DNA of 64,000 nt from Sphingomonas sp. S-NIH.Pt15_0812 (GCF_003951315.1 NZ_QLJH01000007.1:1-64000); one strand, 5' to 3'. Counted from the first letter of the stretch, positions 21,256 through 30,542 are shown. Notes: a model not told the origin generated them from the sequence alone. Program-made: numbers and translations.

Positions 21256-23160
21256 ATGGCAGAGCCTGACCAGCCGGAGATCGTGCGGATCCTGGTCGTC
21301 GACGACGAGCCGGCGATGCACGACAGCTATCGGCGCAGCTTCGCGGCCGTGGCCGACGGCGGCGCGGCGGCGCTGGGGGCGATGGCGCAGGATCTGTTCG
21401 GCACGGACGATGCGCCGCCCGTGCCGCCGCCCCGCTTCGACCTGACCCATGTCGACCAGGGCGGCGACGCCGTTCTCGCCGTCGCGGCGGGACTGGCGGC
21501 GAACGCACCGTTCGCGGTCGTCTTCCTCGACATACGGATGCCGCCCGGGATCGACGGGCGGGAGACGGCGGCGCGCATCCGCTCGCTCGACCCCGATATC
21601 AACATCGTGATCGTCACCGGCTATTCCGACCATGCGCCGCTCGATATCGCGCGACAGGCCGGGCCGGTCGACAAGCTGTTCTACATCGCCAAGCCGTTCG
21701 ACGTGGCCGAGATCGTCCACACCGCCACGGCGCTGGGCGAACGCTGGCGGGTCGACCGGCTGCTCGCCGCGACGCGGGCGGACCTGGCCCGGCAGGTCGC
21801 GCTGCTGGAGGATCGCACCGCCGAACTCGCCGCGAACGAGAGCCGCGCGCTGCACATGGCGATGCACGATTCGCTGACCGACGCGCCCAACCGTCTCGCC
21901 TTCCTGCGCGCGCTGGGCGACCGGGCGCGCCAGCCGGGCCTGTTCGCGATCGCGATGTTCGATCTCGACCGGTTCAAGCTGGTCAACGACACGCTGGGCC
22001 ATCTGGCGGGCGATCGGCTGATCCAGCTCGTTTATGCGACGCTGCACGAGACCGCGCCGGAGGGCGCGCTGGTCGCGCGGCTGGGCGGCGACGAATTCGG
22101 CATCCTGTTCGACACGCCCGGCGAGGCGGCGGCGGTGATGGCCTGCGAGCGGGTGATCGCAGCCTGCGGAATCAGCTTCGACGTGTTCGGCCATTCGGTG
22201 AAGGGCGGCAGCTCGGCCGGACTGAAGCTGGCGGCGGAGGATGGCCCGCGCGATCCCGTCGACCTGCTGCGTCGCGCCGACCTGGCGCTGAACGACGCCA
22301 AGCGCGCCGGGCGCGGCCAGGTGCGCGTCTTCGACGAGGAGATGGACGAGAGCATCCGCTTCCGCCGCCGGGTCGAGGGCGGGCTGGACGAGGCGATCGC
22401 CCGCGGCGAACTGAGCCTGGTCTATCAACCGATCGTCGCGCGCGACACGATGGCGATCGCCGGGTTCGAGGCGCTGCTGCGCTGGGATACGGAGGATTAC
22501 GGCCGGCTGAGCCCGGGCATCTTCATCCCGATCGCCGAGGAATCGAACCTGATCCACGATCTGGGCGACTGGGTGCTGGCGAAGGCGCTGGCCGAGGCCA
22601 AGGCGTGGCCCGACCAATATGTCTCGATCAACTTCTCGCCGCGCCAGTTCCGCCGGCAGAATTTCGTCGGCCATGTCATGGAGAGCGTCGAGCGGGCCGG
22701 GGTGGCGCCATCGCGGGTGCAGATCGAGATAACCGAATCGGCGATCTTCCAGGATGCCGAGCGTTCGGCGGAGACGCTCTATCGCTTGCGCCAGATGGGG
22801 TTCCGCATCGCCCTGGACGATTTCGGCACCGGCTATTCCAGCCTCTACAATATCCGCACCTTCGCGCTCGACTGCCTGAAGATCGATCGCAGCTTCATCG
22901 ACGGCATGGGGCGTGAGCGCGAATCGGCGGCGATCGTCCATTCGATCATCCATCTCGGCCGCGCGCTGGGGCTGGAGGTGATCGGCGAGGGCGTGGAGAC
23001 GGATGCGCAGGCGCAGGCGCTGCGCATCGCCGGCGCGGCCTATCTCCAGGGCTATTATTTCTCGCTGCCGGTGCCGGCGACCCATGCGCGCGAGATGGCG
23101 CTGGCCGGGCTGATCGACCCGCAGGGTGCGGCGTGGGAGGCGACGGGGACCGTCGGTTGA
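21256..23160 (+). CDS. Response regulator with GGDEF and EAL domains
   Basis: A 634-residue cytoplasmic protein. The receiver domain has D16-D17, phospho-acceptor D92 (VVFLDIRMP), T121 and K146, with an insertion of about 45 residues between the DD pair and D92. A GGDEF domain follows (GGDEF at 277-281, preceded by FDLDRFKLVNDTLGH), then an EAL domain (EALLRW at 405-410, LDDFGTGYSS, CLKIDRSFI, GEGVET, QGYYF). No RxxD inhibitory site precedes GGDEF. Both cyclase and phosphodiesterase motifs look intact. A histidine kinase overlaps its stop, probably its partner. ATG 21256 is used, with GGGAGAG upstream. Confidence 0.93.
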   Translation: MAEPDQPEIVRILVVDDEPAMHDSYRRSFAAVADGGAAALGAMAQDLFGTDDAPPVPPPRFDLTHVDQGGDAVLAVAAGLAANAPFAVVFLDIRMPPGIDGRETAARIRSLDPDINIVIVTGYSDHAPLDIARQAGPVDKLFYIAKPFDVAEIVHTATALGERWRVDRLLAATRADLARQVALLEDRTAELAANESRALHMAMHDSLTDAPNRLAFLRALGDRARQPGLFAIAMFDLDRFKLVNDTLGHLAGDRLIQLVYATLHETAPEGALVARLGGDEFGILFDTPGEAAAVMACERVIAACGISFDVFGHSVKGGSSAGLKLAAEDGPRDPVDLLRRADLALNDAKRAGRGQVRVFDEEMDESIRFRRRVEGGLDEAIARGELSLVYQPIVARDTMAIAGFEALLRWDTEDYGRLSPGIFIPIAEESNLIHDLGDWVLAKALAEAKAWPDQYVSINFSPRQFRRQNFVGHVMESVERAGVAPSRVQIEITESAIFQDAERSAETLYRLRQMGFRIALDDFGTGYSSLYNIRTFALDCLKIDRSFIDGMGRERESAAIVHSIIHLGRALGLEVIGEGVETDAQAQALRIAGAAYLQGYYFSLPVPATHAREMALAGLIDPQGAAWEATGTVG

Positions 23161-24866
23161 GGCGGCGGGGCGGCGGACCCCGGTCGCTCGGCCGCCGGCT
23201 GGTCTGGCTGCTGAGCGTGTCCGGGCTGGTCGGAGCGCTGGCGATCACGCTGCTGCTGGCGGCGATCATCACCCCCAGTTTCGACACGCTGGAGGCGCGG
23301 GGCCTGACCCGCGACATCGCCCGACTGCACGCGGAAATCGAGGACAGTGCCAGCGATGTCGAACATGACGCGCATGACCTGGCCGTAAGCGGCGCGCGTC
23401 CCCGTCTGTCGCCGGGCGAGGCGATGGCGCGGATCGCGCCCGATGGCCGGTGGTTGGCGCAGGCGGGCGACGCTGCCGCCCGCGTCCGGCTGGCGGGCGT
23501 GCTGCGGGACCGTTCGATCCTGCGGGGACCCAGCGGCACGACGGTCACGGGCGGTTTCGCGGTGAGCGACGGCAGGCTGGTGGCGATCGGCATGGTGCGA
23601 CCGCGAGGGCAGGGGGCGGCGCTCCTGCTGATGCGGCCGGTCGATCCCGAACGCTGGGCCGGCCCGATCCGCGCGACGGTGCGCCTGGTGCCGGCCGCAG
23701 CCGGGACCGGCGTGCGTGACTGGTCGTGGCGTACGGTCGGCGTGCAGCTTCCGCTGACCGGGCCGGACGGGCGGACGGTCGCTGTCGCCCGCTTCGACCT
23801 GCCGCGCGACATGGCGATGCTGGGGCGGCGGATGCTGTTGCTGTCGGCGGTCGGGGCGACGCTGCTGCTGCTCGGCCTGCTGCTGGTCCTGCGCCGCGCC
23901 ATCGCGCGCCATGTCCTCGATCCGCTCGCGCGCGTGGAGCGGCACATGCAGCATGTCCGCCTGTCCTCGGTGCTGACCCCGATCGACGACGATGGTCGCC
24001 GCGACGAGATCGGGGCGCTGACCACCAGCCTCAACGCGATGCTCGGCCAGTTGCGCGACCTGCACGAGCGGATCGAGGCGCAGGGCTTCGCGCTTGGCCG
24101 GTCGGAGAGCGCGGTGGCGGTGATGCACAATGTCCGGAACGCGCTCAATCCGGTCAGCACCATCCTCAGTCGGTCGACCGGCGCGCGGCCGGGCGCGGAG
24201 CGGGCGACGCTCGACCGCGCCGTGGCGGAACTGGCGCTGCCCGACCTGCCGCCCGAGCGACGGCAGCGGCTGGCCGCCTTCATGGCCGCCGCGCTGGAGG
24301 CGGACGCGCGCGACCGGGCGCGGATCGCGGCGGATGCGGCGGCCGGGCGCGACGCGCTGGCGCATGTGCTGGAGGTGATCGGCGCGCAACAGGCCCAGGC
24401 GCATGAACGCCCCCCGCTGGAACCGTGCGACATCGTCGAGCTGGCCGCGCGCCAGGCGTCGATCGTGCATTATGCCCCGACGGCCTCGATCGCGCTGAGC
24501 CTGCCGGCCGGGCCGGTGATGGTCCGCGCCAATCGGCTGCTGCTGTCGCAACTGCTGGCCAATCTCATCGGCAATGCCGTCGACGCCATCGTTGCGGGCG
24601 GCATGGCAAGCGGTCGCATCTCGGTGACCGCCGGGGGCGACGAGGCGCGGGTGACGATCACGATCCGCGACGACGGCGTGGGCTTCGCGCCGGGCAGCGA
24701 GGTGGCCTTGTTCCGGCGGGGCTATTCGACCCGGGCCGACCGGCGTGGCGGCCTGGGCTTGCACTGGTGCGCCAATGCCATGGCGGCGATGGAGGGGACG
24801 CTGGACCTGCGCTCCGCCGGGCATGGCCTGGGGGCCGAAGCGGTGCTGACCCTGCCCCGGCCGTGA
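23157..24866 (+). CDS. Membrane sensor histidine kinase with HAMP domain and variant H box
   Basis: About 569 residues: an N-terminal membrane segment, a periplasmic domain of roughly 180 residues, a second membrane segment (LLLSAVGATLLLLGLLLVL), a HAMP region, then the kinase. The H box is the less common MHNVRNALNPV form. The ATPase has N box NLIGNAVDAI, G1 DDGVGF, FRRGYST and GGLGLHW. TTG at 23157 overlaps the previous stop as TTGA and is preceded by GGGGA; GTG 23133 is the alternative. The overlap points to the REC-GGDEF-EAL protein as its phosphorylation target. Confidence 0.88.
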   Translation: MRRRGGGPRSLGRRLVWLLSVSGLVGALAITLLLAAIITPSFDTLEARGLTRDIARLHAEIEDSASDVEHDAHDLAVSGARPRLSPGEAMARIAPDGRWLAQAGDAAARVRLAGVLRDRSILRGPSGTTVTGGFAVSDGRLVAIGMVRPRGQGAALLLMRPVDPERWAGPIRATVRLVPAAAGTGVRDWSWRTVGVQLPLTGPDGRTVAVARFDLPRDMAMLGRRMLLLSAVGATLLLLGLLLVLRRAIARHVLDPLARVERHMQHVRLSSVLTPIDDDGRRDEIGALTTSLNAMLGQLRDLHERIEAQGFALGRSESAVAVMHNVRNALNPVSTILSRSTGARPGAERATLDRAVAELALPDLPPERRQRLAAFMAAALEADARDRARIAADAAAGRDALAHVLEVIGAQQAQAHERPPLEPCDIVELAARQASIVHYAPTASIALSLPAGPVMVRANRLLLSQLLANLIGNAVDAIVAGGMASGRISVTAGGDEARVTITIRDDGVGFAPGSEVALFRRGYSTRADRRGGLGLHWCANAMAAMEGTLDLRSAGHGLGAEAVLTLPRP

Positions 24867-24982
24867 CGATGCAATCCGGATCGGACCGATCGCCTCTGTT
24901 GTCGGATCAGCCGGCGGTATAGCCTGTATTTCACTTCCGCTTTACCATAGATGCTCGGAAAAATTCGTGTGGAGGCAGGGTG

Positions 24983-25576
24983 ATGAAGGCGTTGGTGAAG
25001 GGGCTGGCCATCTTGGCGGCACTGCTGGTGGCCGGACAGGCGCAGGCGGCGACGGAGCTGACCTATGTCTTCCAGGCACGGGGCGCGGGGACGATGATCA
25101 CCGGTTACGGTAACCAGGGGCCGATCACCTCCGCTTTCTCGGGCGCGACGATCCGATTCGTCGTGTCGGTCGTGGACGGTGCGAATGTCGCCTTCGGTTA
25201 TGCAAACTCACCGATCATCCTGTCGTCGGACGATCAAGGCGTCGGCTTCCGGTTCGAGCCGGTCCGCTACGGCGTGTCCGGCAACGGCCGGGCCTGCGTG
25301 GCCGGTGGCGGGACCGACGGGTTCGTCGCCGTGGCGGGGCAGGTGACCGATCCCTCGTGCAGCCCGGTGACGATCAACACGGCCGATTATGGCGGCCTGG
25401 GCAGCCGGTTCACCGGCGTCATCACCGGCTTCGACGTGCTCGCCGGACGGGTCGGCGACGATTTCAGCTATACCCCGATGGTGCCCGAGCCGGCGACCTG
25501 GGCGCTGACGCTGATCGGCTTCGGTCTGGCGGGCTATGCGCTGCGCCGGCGCGGCGCGGCCTTCGCCGCCGCCTGA
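24983..25576 (+). CDS. PEPxxWA-CTERM sorting domain protein
   Basis: A 197-residue secreted protein. The signal peptide ends in AGQAQA before ATELTY. The C-terminus has the sorting signal MVPEPATWALTLIGFGLAG followed by the basic tail YALRRR, the PEPxxWA variant typical of sphingomonads, recognised by an exosortase. The middle is beta-rich and polar with no recognised catalytic motif; it is probably a surface or matrix protein. ATG 24983 has GGAGG seven bases upstream. No exosortase gene is visible nearby. The 115 bases upstream contain no promoter I can call with confidence. Confidence 0.85.
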   Translation: MKALVKGLAILAALLVAGQAQAATELTYVFQARGAGTMITGYGNQGPITSAFSGATIRFVVSVVDGANVAFGYANSPIILSSDDQGVGFRFEPVRYGVSGNGRACVAGGGTDGFVAVAGQVTDPSCSPVTINTADYGGLGSRFTGVITGFDVLAGRVGDDFSYTPMVPEPATWALTLIGFGLAGYALRRRGAAFAAA

Positions 25577-25586
25577 TCGCCGGCAG

Positions 25587-26669
25587 TCAGAACAGGCTGG
25601 GCTGGACCGGGTCCGGCTCCGCCAGTCCGGCCGGAGTCAGCGCCGACAGGGTCAGGCCGAGCAGTCGGATACCCCCCGGCACCGGGAGCTGCGCGTCGAG
25701 CAAGGTCCGGCCGATCGCCAGGAAACCCGCCTGGTCGGCGACGGGCGTCCGGCTGGACCGGGCGCGGGTGATGGTGGAGAAATCCGCCCGGCGCAGCTTC
25801 AGCGTGACGGTGCGGCCATGCGCCTCGTGCCGCTCGACCCGCGCCCAGGCGGCCTCCGCCACGCGGGCGAGCTGCACGTGAAGCTCCTCCCGCGTGCTCA
25901 GGTCGCGTTCGAAGGTCCGCTCCGCGCCGATCGACTTGGCCTCGCGATGCGCGCGCACCGGGCGGTGATCCTCCCCCCGGGCGGCCTGGTAGAGATAGCT
26001 CGCATAGCTGCCGAAATGCCGCTGGAGCATCTCGAGCGACCGGTCGCGCAGATCGGCCCCGGTCAGGATGCCCAGCGCCTCCATCCGCCGCGCGGTGACC
26101 GGCCCGACGCCGTGGAAGCGCTTGACCGGCAGTCCCGCGACAAAGGCGGCCCCCTTGTGCGGCGGGATGACGCACAGGCCGTCGGGCTTGTTCTGGTCCG
26201 ACGCCAGCTTGGCGATGAACTTGTTGTAGCTGACCCCGGCCGAGGCGGTGAGGCCGGTATCCGCCTTGATCCGGCGACGGATATCCTCCGCGATCGCGCT
26301 CGCCGAGCCCAGTCCGTGGCGATCCTCCGACACGTCGAGATAGGCCTCGTCGAGCGACAGCGGCTCGATCGCATCGGTATAGTCGCGGAAGATGGCGCGG
26401 ATCTGTTGTGAGACCGCATGGTACACCTCGAAGCGCGGCCGCACGAAGATCAGGTCGGGACAGCGCCGCACCGCGGAGGACGAGGGCATGGCCGACCGCA
26501 CGCCGAAGGCCCGCGCCTCATAGCTGGCCGCCGCGACCACGCCGCGCGCCCGCGATCCGCCGACCGCCACCGGCCGCCCCCGCAGGGCGGGATCGTCCCG
26601 CTGCTCGACCGACGCATAGAAGGCGTCCATGTCGACATGGATGATCTTGCGTGGCCGCTCCTCGCTCAT
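25587..26669 (-). CDS. dinB: DNA polymerase IV
   Basis: A 360-residue Y-family translesion polymerase. The catalytic carboxylates lie in HVDMDAFYASVE and SLDEAYLDV, and the helix-hairpin-helix in FHGVGPVTARRMEALG. The C-terminus QPSLF is a beta-clamp-binding motif. The ATG at 26669 begins MSEERPRKIIHV; a long upstream extension in this frame is antisense to the phospholipase gene and is rejected. It is divergent from that gene and convergent with the PEP-CTERM gene, 10 bases apart. No canonical SOS box is seen upstream. Confidence 0.94.
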   Translation of the reverse strand: MSEERPRKIIHVDMDAFYASVEQRDDPALRGRPVAVGGSRARGVVAAASYEARAFGVRSAMPSSSAVRRCPDLIFVRPRFEVYHAVSQQIRAIFRDYTDAIEPLSLDEAYLDVSEDRHGLGSASAIAEDIRRRIKADTGLTASAGVSYNKFIAKLASDQNKPDGLCVIPPHKGAAFVAGLPVKRFHGVGPVTARRMEALGILTGADLRDRSLEMLQRHFGSYASYLYQAARGEDHRPVRAHREAKSIGAERTFERDLSTREELHVQLARVAEAAWARVERHEAHGRTVTLKLRRADFSTITRARSSRTPVADQAGFLAIGRTLLDAQLPVPGGIRLLGLTLSALTPAGLAEPDPVQPSLF

Positions 26670-26771
26670 GACTCCTGCTCCATAAGCGCAACCAACTGTC
26701 CGTGCGAACATTTGCGCGGAACGCCACGATGCGGCAGGAGCGCGGGCGGGATCACGGTCGGAAAGGACGCC

Positions 26772-28199
26772 ATGAAGCCGGGGCAGGATTGCTGGCGCAT
26801 CGAACGCGCCGATCGGATGACGGTGATCGTCGATGCCGATGAATATTTCCGCGTGGCGCGTCAGGCGATGCTCCAGGCGAAGCGGCGCATCCTGCTGATC
26901 GGCTGGGATTTCGACGCGCGCATCGTCCTGGATCACCAGGCGACCGAGGGGCCGGCGCCGGTCGGGGCGTTCATCCACCATCTGGTCGAGCGCAATCCCG
27001 AGCTGGAGGTGCACCTGCTGCGCTGGGACGTCGGCGCGATCAAGTCGCTGGGACGGGGCACCACCATCTTCACCGTGCTGCGCTGGATGAAGCATCCGCG
27101 CATCCATACCAAGCTGGACGGGCATCACCCGACCGCCGCCTCGCACCACCAGAAGATCGTCATCATCGACGATTGCCTGGCCTTTTGCGGCGGCATCGAC
27201 ATGACCGGCGACCGCTGGGACACGCGCGAGCATCTCGACCAGAGCCCCTATCGCCGGCGGCCGACCACGCGGCGGCACTACAAGCCATGGCATGACGCGA
27301 TCAACGCGGTGCAGGGGCCGGTGGCGGGGGCGCTGGGCGAGCTGTTCCGTCAGCGCTGGGATGCGGCGGGCGGCCAGCCGATGGAGCCGATGAAGCCGTC
27401 CGGCCCCTGCTGGCCGGAGGGGCTGCGCGTCGATTTCGAGGGGATCGATGTCGGTATCGCGCGCACGGTGCCCGAGATGGACGACCAGTCGCCGGTGCAT
27501 GAGAGCGAGGCGCTGTTCCTGGCGCAGATCGCGGGGGCGCGGCAGCACCTGTATATCGAAAGCCAGTATTTCGCCTCGCGCCGCATCGCCGAGGCGATCG
27601 CGCGGCGGCTGGACGAGCCGGATGGGCCGGAGATCGTCGTCATCAATCCGCTGACCGCGCAGGGCTGGCTGGAGCCGCTGGCGATGGATACGGCGCGCGG
27701 GCGGCTGATGGAGGCGCTGCGTCGCCGCGACAAACATCGCCGGCTGCGCATGTACCATCCCTATACCGATGGCGGCACGCCCATCTATGTCCATGCCAAG
27801 ATCCTGATCGCGGACGACAACGTCTTTCGCCTGGGGTCGAGCAACGTCAACAACCGCTCGCTTCGGCTCGATACCGAATGCGACCTGGCGATCGAGGCGA
27901 CGACCGAGCGGGACCGGGCGCGGATCACCGAGATCCGCGACGATCTGCTGGCCGAGCATCTGGGCGTGGCGCCCGAGGTGGTGACCGCCGCCATCGCGGA
28001 GAAAGGCTCGCTGATCGGGGCGATCGAGCATTTGCGCGGGGTCGGCAAGACGCTGCGCCCCTATGCCGTCCCGAACCTGTCCGAGGTCGAGCAGTGGCTG
28101 GCGGACAATGAGGTGCTGGACCCGGAAGGCCCTGGCGAGATGTTCGAATCGCTGGCAAAACGGGGTCTGTTCCGGCGATTTGGCCTGCGTCCGCGCTGA
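26772..28199 (+). CDS. Phospholipase D / cardiolipin synthase-like protein
   Basis: A 475-residue member of the phospholipase D superfamily with two HKD motifs: HHQKIVIIDD in the first half and HAKILIADD in the second, followed by GSSNVNNRSLRLDTE. No signal peptide or membrane segment is visible. Relatives are cardiolipin synthases or phosphatidyltransferases; bacterial PLD-type proteins of this layout are also annotated as phospholipases, and the sequence alone does not decide. The ATG at 26772 is preceded by GGAAAGGA. Confidence 0.85.
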   Translation: MKPGQDCWRIERADRMTVIVDADEYFRVARQAMLQAKRRILLIGWDFDARIVLDHQATEGPAPVGAFIHHLVERNPELEVHLLRWDVGAIKSLGRGTTIFTVLRWMKHPRIHTKLDGHHPTAASHHQKIVIIDDCLAFCGGIDMTGDRWDTREHLDQSPYRRRPTTRRHYKPWHDAINAVQGPVAGALGELFRQRWDAAGGQPMEPMKPSGPCWPEGLRVDFEGIDVGIARTVPEMDDQSPVHESEALFLAQIAGARQHLYIESQYFASRRIAEAIARRLDEPDGPEIVVINPLTAQGWLEPLAMDTARGRLMEALRRRDKHRRLRMYHPYTDGGTPIYVHAKILIADDNVFRLGSSNVNNRSLRLDTECDLAIEATTERDRARITEIRDDLLAEHLGVAPEVVTAAIAEKGSLIGAIEHLRGVGKTLRPYAVPNLSEVEQWLADNEVLDPEGPGEMFESLAKRGLFRRFGLRPR

Positions 28200-28262
28200 C
28201 CCAGACCGGTTTCCGGCTGGATTCGTGCGGCCGCATGGGCCAGTGGGCGCGATAACTCAGGA

Positions 28263-28283
28263 CCCATGCCGCTGTGGCATGGG
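28263..28283 (+). other. Hairpin just upstream of the DUF47 gene ribosome binding site
   Basis: CCCATGCC and GGCATGGG form a perfect 8-base-pair stem around a GCTGT loop. It ends five bases before the GGAGG of the DUF47-pit unit. It has no T-run, so it is not a typical terminator; it could affect translation or mRNA stability of the leader. The base pairing is seen directly, the role is a guess. Confidence 0.3.
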
Positions 28284-28301
28284 ACGTGGAGGCGAATCCG
28301 A

Positions 28302-28943
28302 ATGCTTGGCTGGTTTCAGTCGTTGATGCCCAAACAGGGCAAGTTCTTCGATCAGTTCGAGGCCCATGCCGCGACCCTGGTCGCCGGCGCGGGCGCGTTG
28401 CAGCGGCTGCTGAGCGGTGACGGACCGATCGAGGCGGAGGTCGCCGAGATCGTCGCGCGCGAGCATGAGGCGGACGACATCACCCGCGACGTGCTGCAGG
28501 ATGTGCGCCGCGTGTTCGTGACGCCGTTCGACCGGTCGGCGATCACCGACCTGATCGGGGTGATGGACGATGCCATCGACCAGATGAACCAGACCGCGAA
28601 CACCATCGCGCTCTATGGCGTGACCCGGTTCGAGCCGCAGATGGTGGCGATGGCCGGCATCGCGGTCGAGGCGGCGCGGCTGACCCAGGAGGCGATCCCG
28701 CTGCTCCGCTCGCTCAACCGCAACAGCGAGCGGCTCAACATGCTGACCGCGCGGCTGATCGAGATAGAGGGGCAGGGCGATTCGATCCATGACCAGGGGT
28801 TGAAGGCGCTGTTCCAGGCCCGGCAGGACCAGCCCATGCAGTTCGTGATCGGCCGCGAAATCTACAGCCACCTGGAACGCATCATCGACCGGTTCGAGGA
28901 TGTGGCGAACGAGATCCAGGGTCTCGTCATCGATCACGCCTGA
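28302..28943 (+). CDS. DUF47 (PhoU-like) Pit accessory protein
   Basis: A 213-residue helical protein of the DUF47 family, distant relatives of PhoU. The acidic helix HEADDITRDVL and IIDRFEDVANEIQGL fit the family. These proteins are normally encoded next to Pit phosphate transporters and are thought to modulate them. The ATG at 28302 has GGAGG nine bases upstream. The stop overlaps the pit start by one base (TGATG), so the pair is translationally coupled. Confidence 0.9.
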   Translation: MLGWFQSLMPKQGKFFDQFEAHAATLVAGAGALQRLLSGDGPIEAEVAEIVAREHEADDITRDVLQDVRRVFVTPFDRSAITDLIGVMDDAIDQMNQTANTIALYGVTRFEPQMVAMAGIAVEAARLTQEAIPLLRSLNRNSERLNMLTARLIEIEGQGDSIHDQGLKALFQARQDQPMQFVIGREIYSHLERIIDRFEDVANEIQGLVIDHA

Positions 28944-29950
28944 TGACCGTCTCGCTTCCGATCCTCGTCGCGCTGATCGGCGTGGCGCTGCTGTTCGATT
29001 TCCTGAACGGCCTGCACGATGCCGCGAACTCGATCGCGACGGTCGTGTCCACCCGCGTGCTCAAGCCGCAATATGCGGTGCTGTGGGCCGCCTTCTTCAA
29101 CTTCATCGCCTTCGCCGTGTTCGGGCTGCACGTCGCCCAGACGGTGGGCAAGGGCATCGTCGATGCCAAGATCATCGATCCGGTGGTGATCTTCGGCGCG
29201 CTGTCGGGCGCGATCGCCTGGAACGTCATCACCTGGGTGAAGGGCATTCCCTCCTCGTCCAGCCACGCGCTGATCGGCGGCCTGCTGGGCGCGGGCATGG
29301 CCAAGGCGGGATCGGCCGCCGTGGTGTGGGGCGGGGTGATCAAGACCGTCATCGCCATCTTCGCCTCGCCCGCCATCGGCCTGATCCTGGCGCTGATGCT
29401 GGTGTTGGCGGTGGCCTGGACCAGCATCCGGCTGACGCCGCTGGGCGTCGACAAGCGGTTCCGCAAGCTCCAGCTCGTCTCCGCCGCGCTCTATTCGCTG
29501 GGCCATGGCGGCAATGACGCGCAGAAGACGATGGGGATCATCGCCGTGCTGCTCTACAGCCAGGGCTATCTGGGCGGCGAGTTCTCCGTCCCCTTCTGGG
29601 TGGTGTTGAGCTGCCAGGCGGCGATGGCGCTGGGCACGCTGTCGGGCGGCTGGCGGATCGTCCACACCATGGGGTCGAAGATCACCCGGCTGACCCCCGC
29701 GCAAGGGTTCTGCGCGGAGACGGGCGGCGCGATCACCCTGTTCATGGCGACGCTGGGCGGCATCCCCGTCTCCTCCACCCACACCATCACCGGCGCGATC
29801 GTCGGCGTCGGCGCGTCGCGGCGGCTGTCGGCGGTGCGGTGGAACGTGGCGTCGAACATCGTCATCGCCTGGTTCATCACCCTGCCGGCGGCGGGCGCGA
29901 TCGGCGCGGCGGTCTTCTACGCGACGCGTTTTTTGACCGGGTTCGACTGA
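28943..29950 (+). CDS. pit: Inorganic phosphate transporter, Pit family
   Basis: A 335-residue polytopic permease of the PiT family. The two inverted-repeat signatures are FLNGLHDAANSIATVVSTR and GHGGNDAQKTMGIIA; SSTHTITGAIVGVGASRR is the third conserved block. Pit carriers take up metal-phosphate by proton symport with low affinity, complementing the Pst system at 9000-15000. It is coupled to the DUF47 gene. Confidence 0.93.
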   Translation: MTVSLPILVALIGVALLFDFLNGLHDAANSIATVVSTRVLKPQYAVLWAAFFNFIAFAVFGLHVAQTVGKGIVDAKIIDPVVIFGALSGAIAWNVITWVKGIPSSSSHALIGGLLGAGMAKAGSAAVVWGGVIKTVIAIFASPAIGLILALMLVLAVAWTSIRLTPLGVDKRFRKLQLVSAALYSLGHGGNDAQKTMGIIAVLLYSQGYLGGEFSVPFWVVLSCQAAMALGTLSGGWRIVHTMGSKITRLTPAQGFCAETGGAITLFMATLGGIPVSSTHTITGAIVGVGASRRLSAVRWNVASNIVIAWFITLPAAGAIGAAVFYATRFLTGFD

Positions 29951-30067
29951 TCGGCGAAGAAATCTGTTGCATGGGTCGGAGGCGCTGGATATAGGCGCGC
30001 CTCCAAGCCAATCCGGTCGGCTCCCGAAGCGCCTCACAAGGGCACTGAATGACGATCGGAACTCCGT

Positions 30068-30144
30068 CGGGGAGTAGCTCAGCCTGGTAGAGCACTGTCT
30101 TCGGGAGGCAGGGGCCGGAGGTTCGAATCCTCTCTTCCCGACCA
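30068..30144 (+). tRNA. tRNA-Pro (anticodon CGG)
   Basis: A complete 77-base cloverleaf. The acceptor stem CGGGGAG/CTTCCCG includes one G-T pair; the D arm is GCTC-GAGC; the anticodon stem CTGTC/GGCAG holds the loop TTCGGGA, giving anticodon CGG, which reads CCG; the T arm has GGTTCGAATCC. The 3' CCA is encoded. The gene stands alone, with a terminator 14 bases further on. Confidence 0.95.
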
Positions 30145-30158
30145 TTATTTTCCGCGAG

Positions 30159-30186
30159 GGCCGGCCATTGTGCCGGCCTTTGCTTT
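30159..30186 (+). terminator. Rho-independent terminator of tRNA-Pro
   Basis: GGCCGGC and GCCGGCC form a 7-base-pair stem around CATTGT and are followed by TTTGCTTT. Position and orientation fit termination of the tRNA transcript. Confidence 0.7.
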
Positions 30187-30230
30187 ATCCGGCATCCGGC
30201 TCGCATCGTCGCAGCGACGCCCTCCTCATC

Positions 30231-30255
30231 GGCACCAGCCTCGCCATGGCGCGTT
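30231..30255 (+). promoter_or_regulatory. Possible EcfG-type promoter before the small 30277 gene
   Basis: GGCAC at 30231-30235 and CGTT at 30252-30255 are separated by 16 bases. One base of the -35 element differs from GGAAC. The start codon follows 21 bases later. Confidence 0.22.
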
Positions 30256-30276
30256 GACTGCCCGAGCAAGGAGAAG

Positions 30277-30486
30277 ATGATGGCCGACGACCGCAACGAA
30301 AAGCCGATCCTCTATATGCCCGACAGCCCCAATGTCGGCGCAGCGGACCCGGACGGCGACCCGGACAATCCCAAGCGCGCCGCGCAGGACAAGGCGCGGG
30401 CCGACGACCTCGCCGCCAAGGTCGCGATCGGCGACGAATTGTCCGCCTATGAAACGGTGGCGGGACGCGGCGTCGCGGGCAAATAA
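30277..30486 (+). CDS. Small hydrophilic protein of unknown function
   Basis: A 69-residue acidic and charged protein with no hydrophobic segment, starting MMADDRNEKPILYMP and ending GRGVAGK. AAGGAGAAG lies directly before the paired ATG codons, which supports translation; the second ATG at 30280 could be the real start. A GGCAC-N16-CGTT sequence lies upstream. Composition suggests a small, perhaps disordered, stress-type protein, but I recognise no family. Confidence 0.6.
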   Translation: MMADDRNEKPILYMPDSPNVGAADPDGDPDNPKRAAQDKARADDLAAKVAIGDELSAYETVAGRGVAGK

Positions 30487-30542
30487 GACAGGGTCTGGCG
30501 TGCCGGCCCGACCGGCATGACCGATCATCGGGAGGTGGATGG

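Noticed and set aside
26709..26725. Possible SOS box between dinB and the phospholipase gene
   Set aside because: GAAC occurs twice but nine bases apart; the alphaproteobacterial LexA site needs seven bases between the repeats.
28934..30145. A 403-codon open frame on the minus strand across pit and tRNA-Pro
   Set aside because: Its N-terminus is the antisense translation of the tRNA and the rest is antisense to pit. This is a familiar false gene call next to tRNAs.
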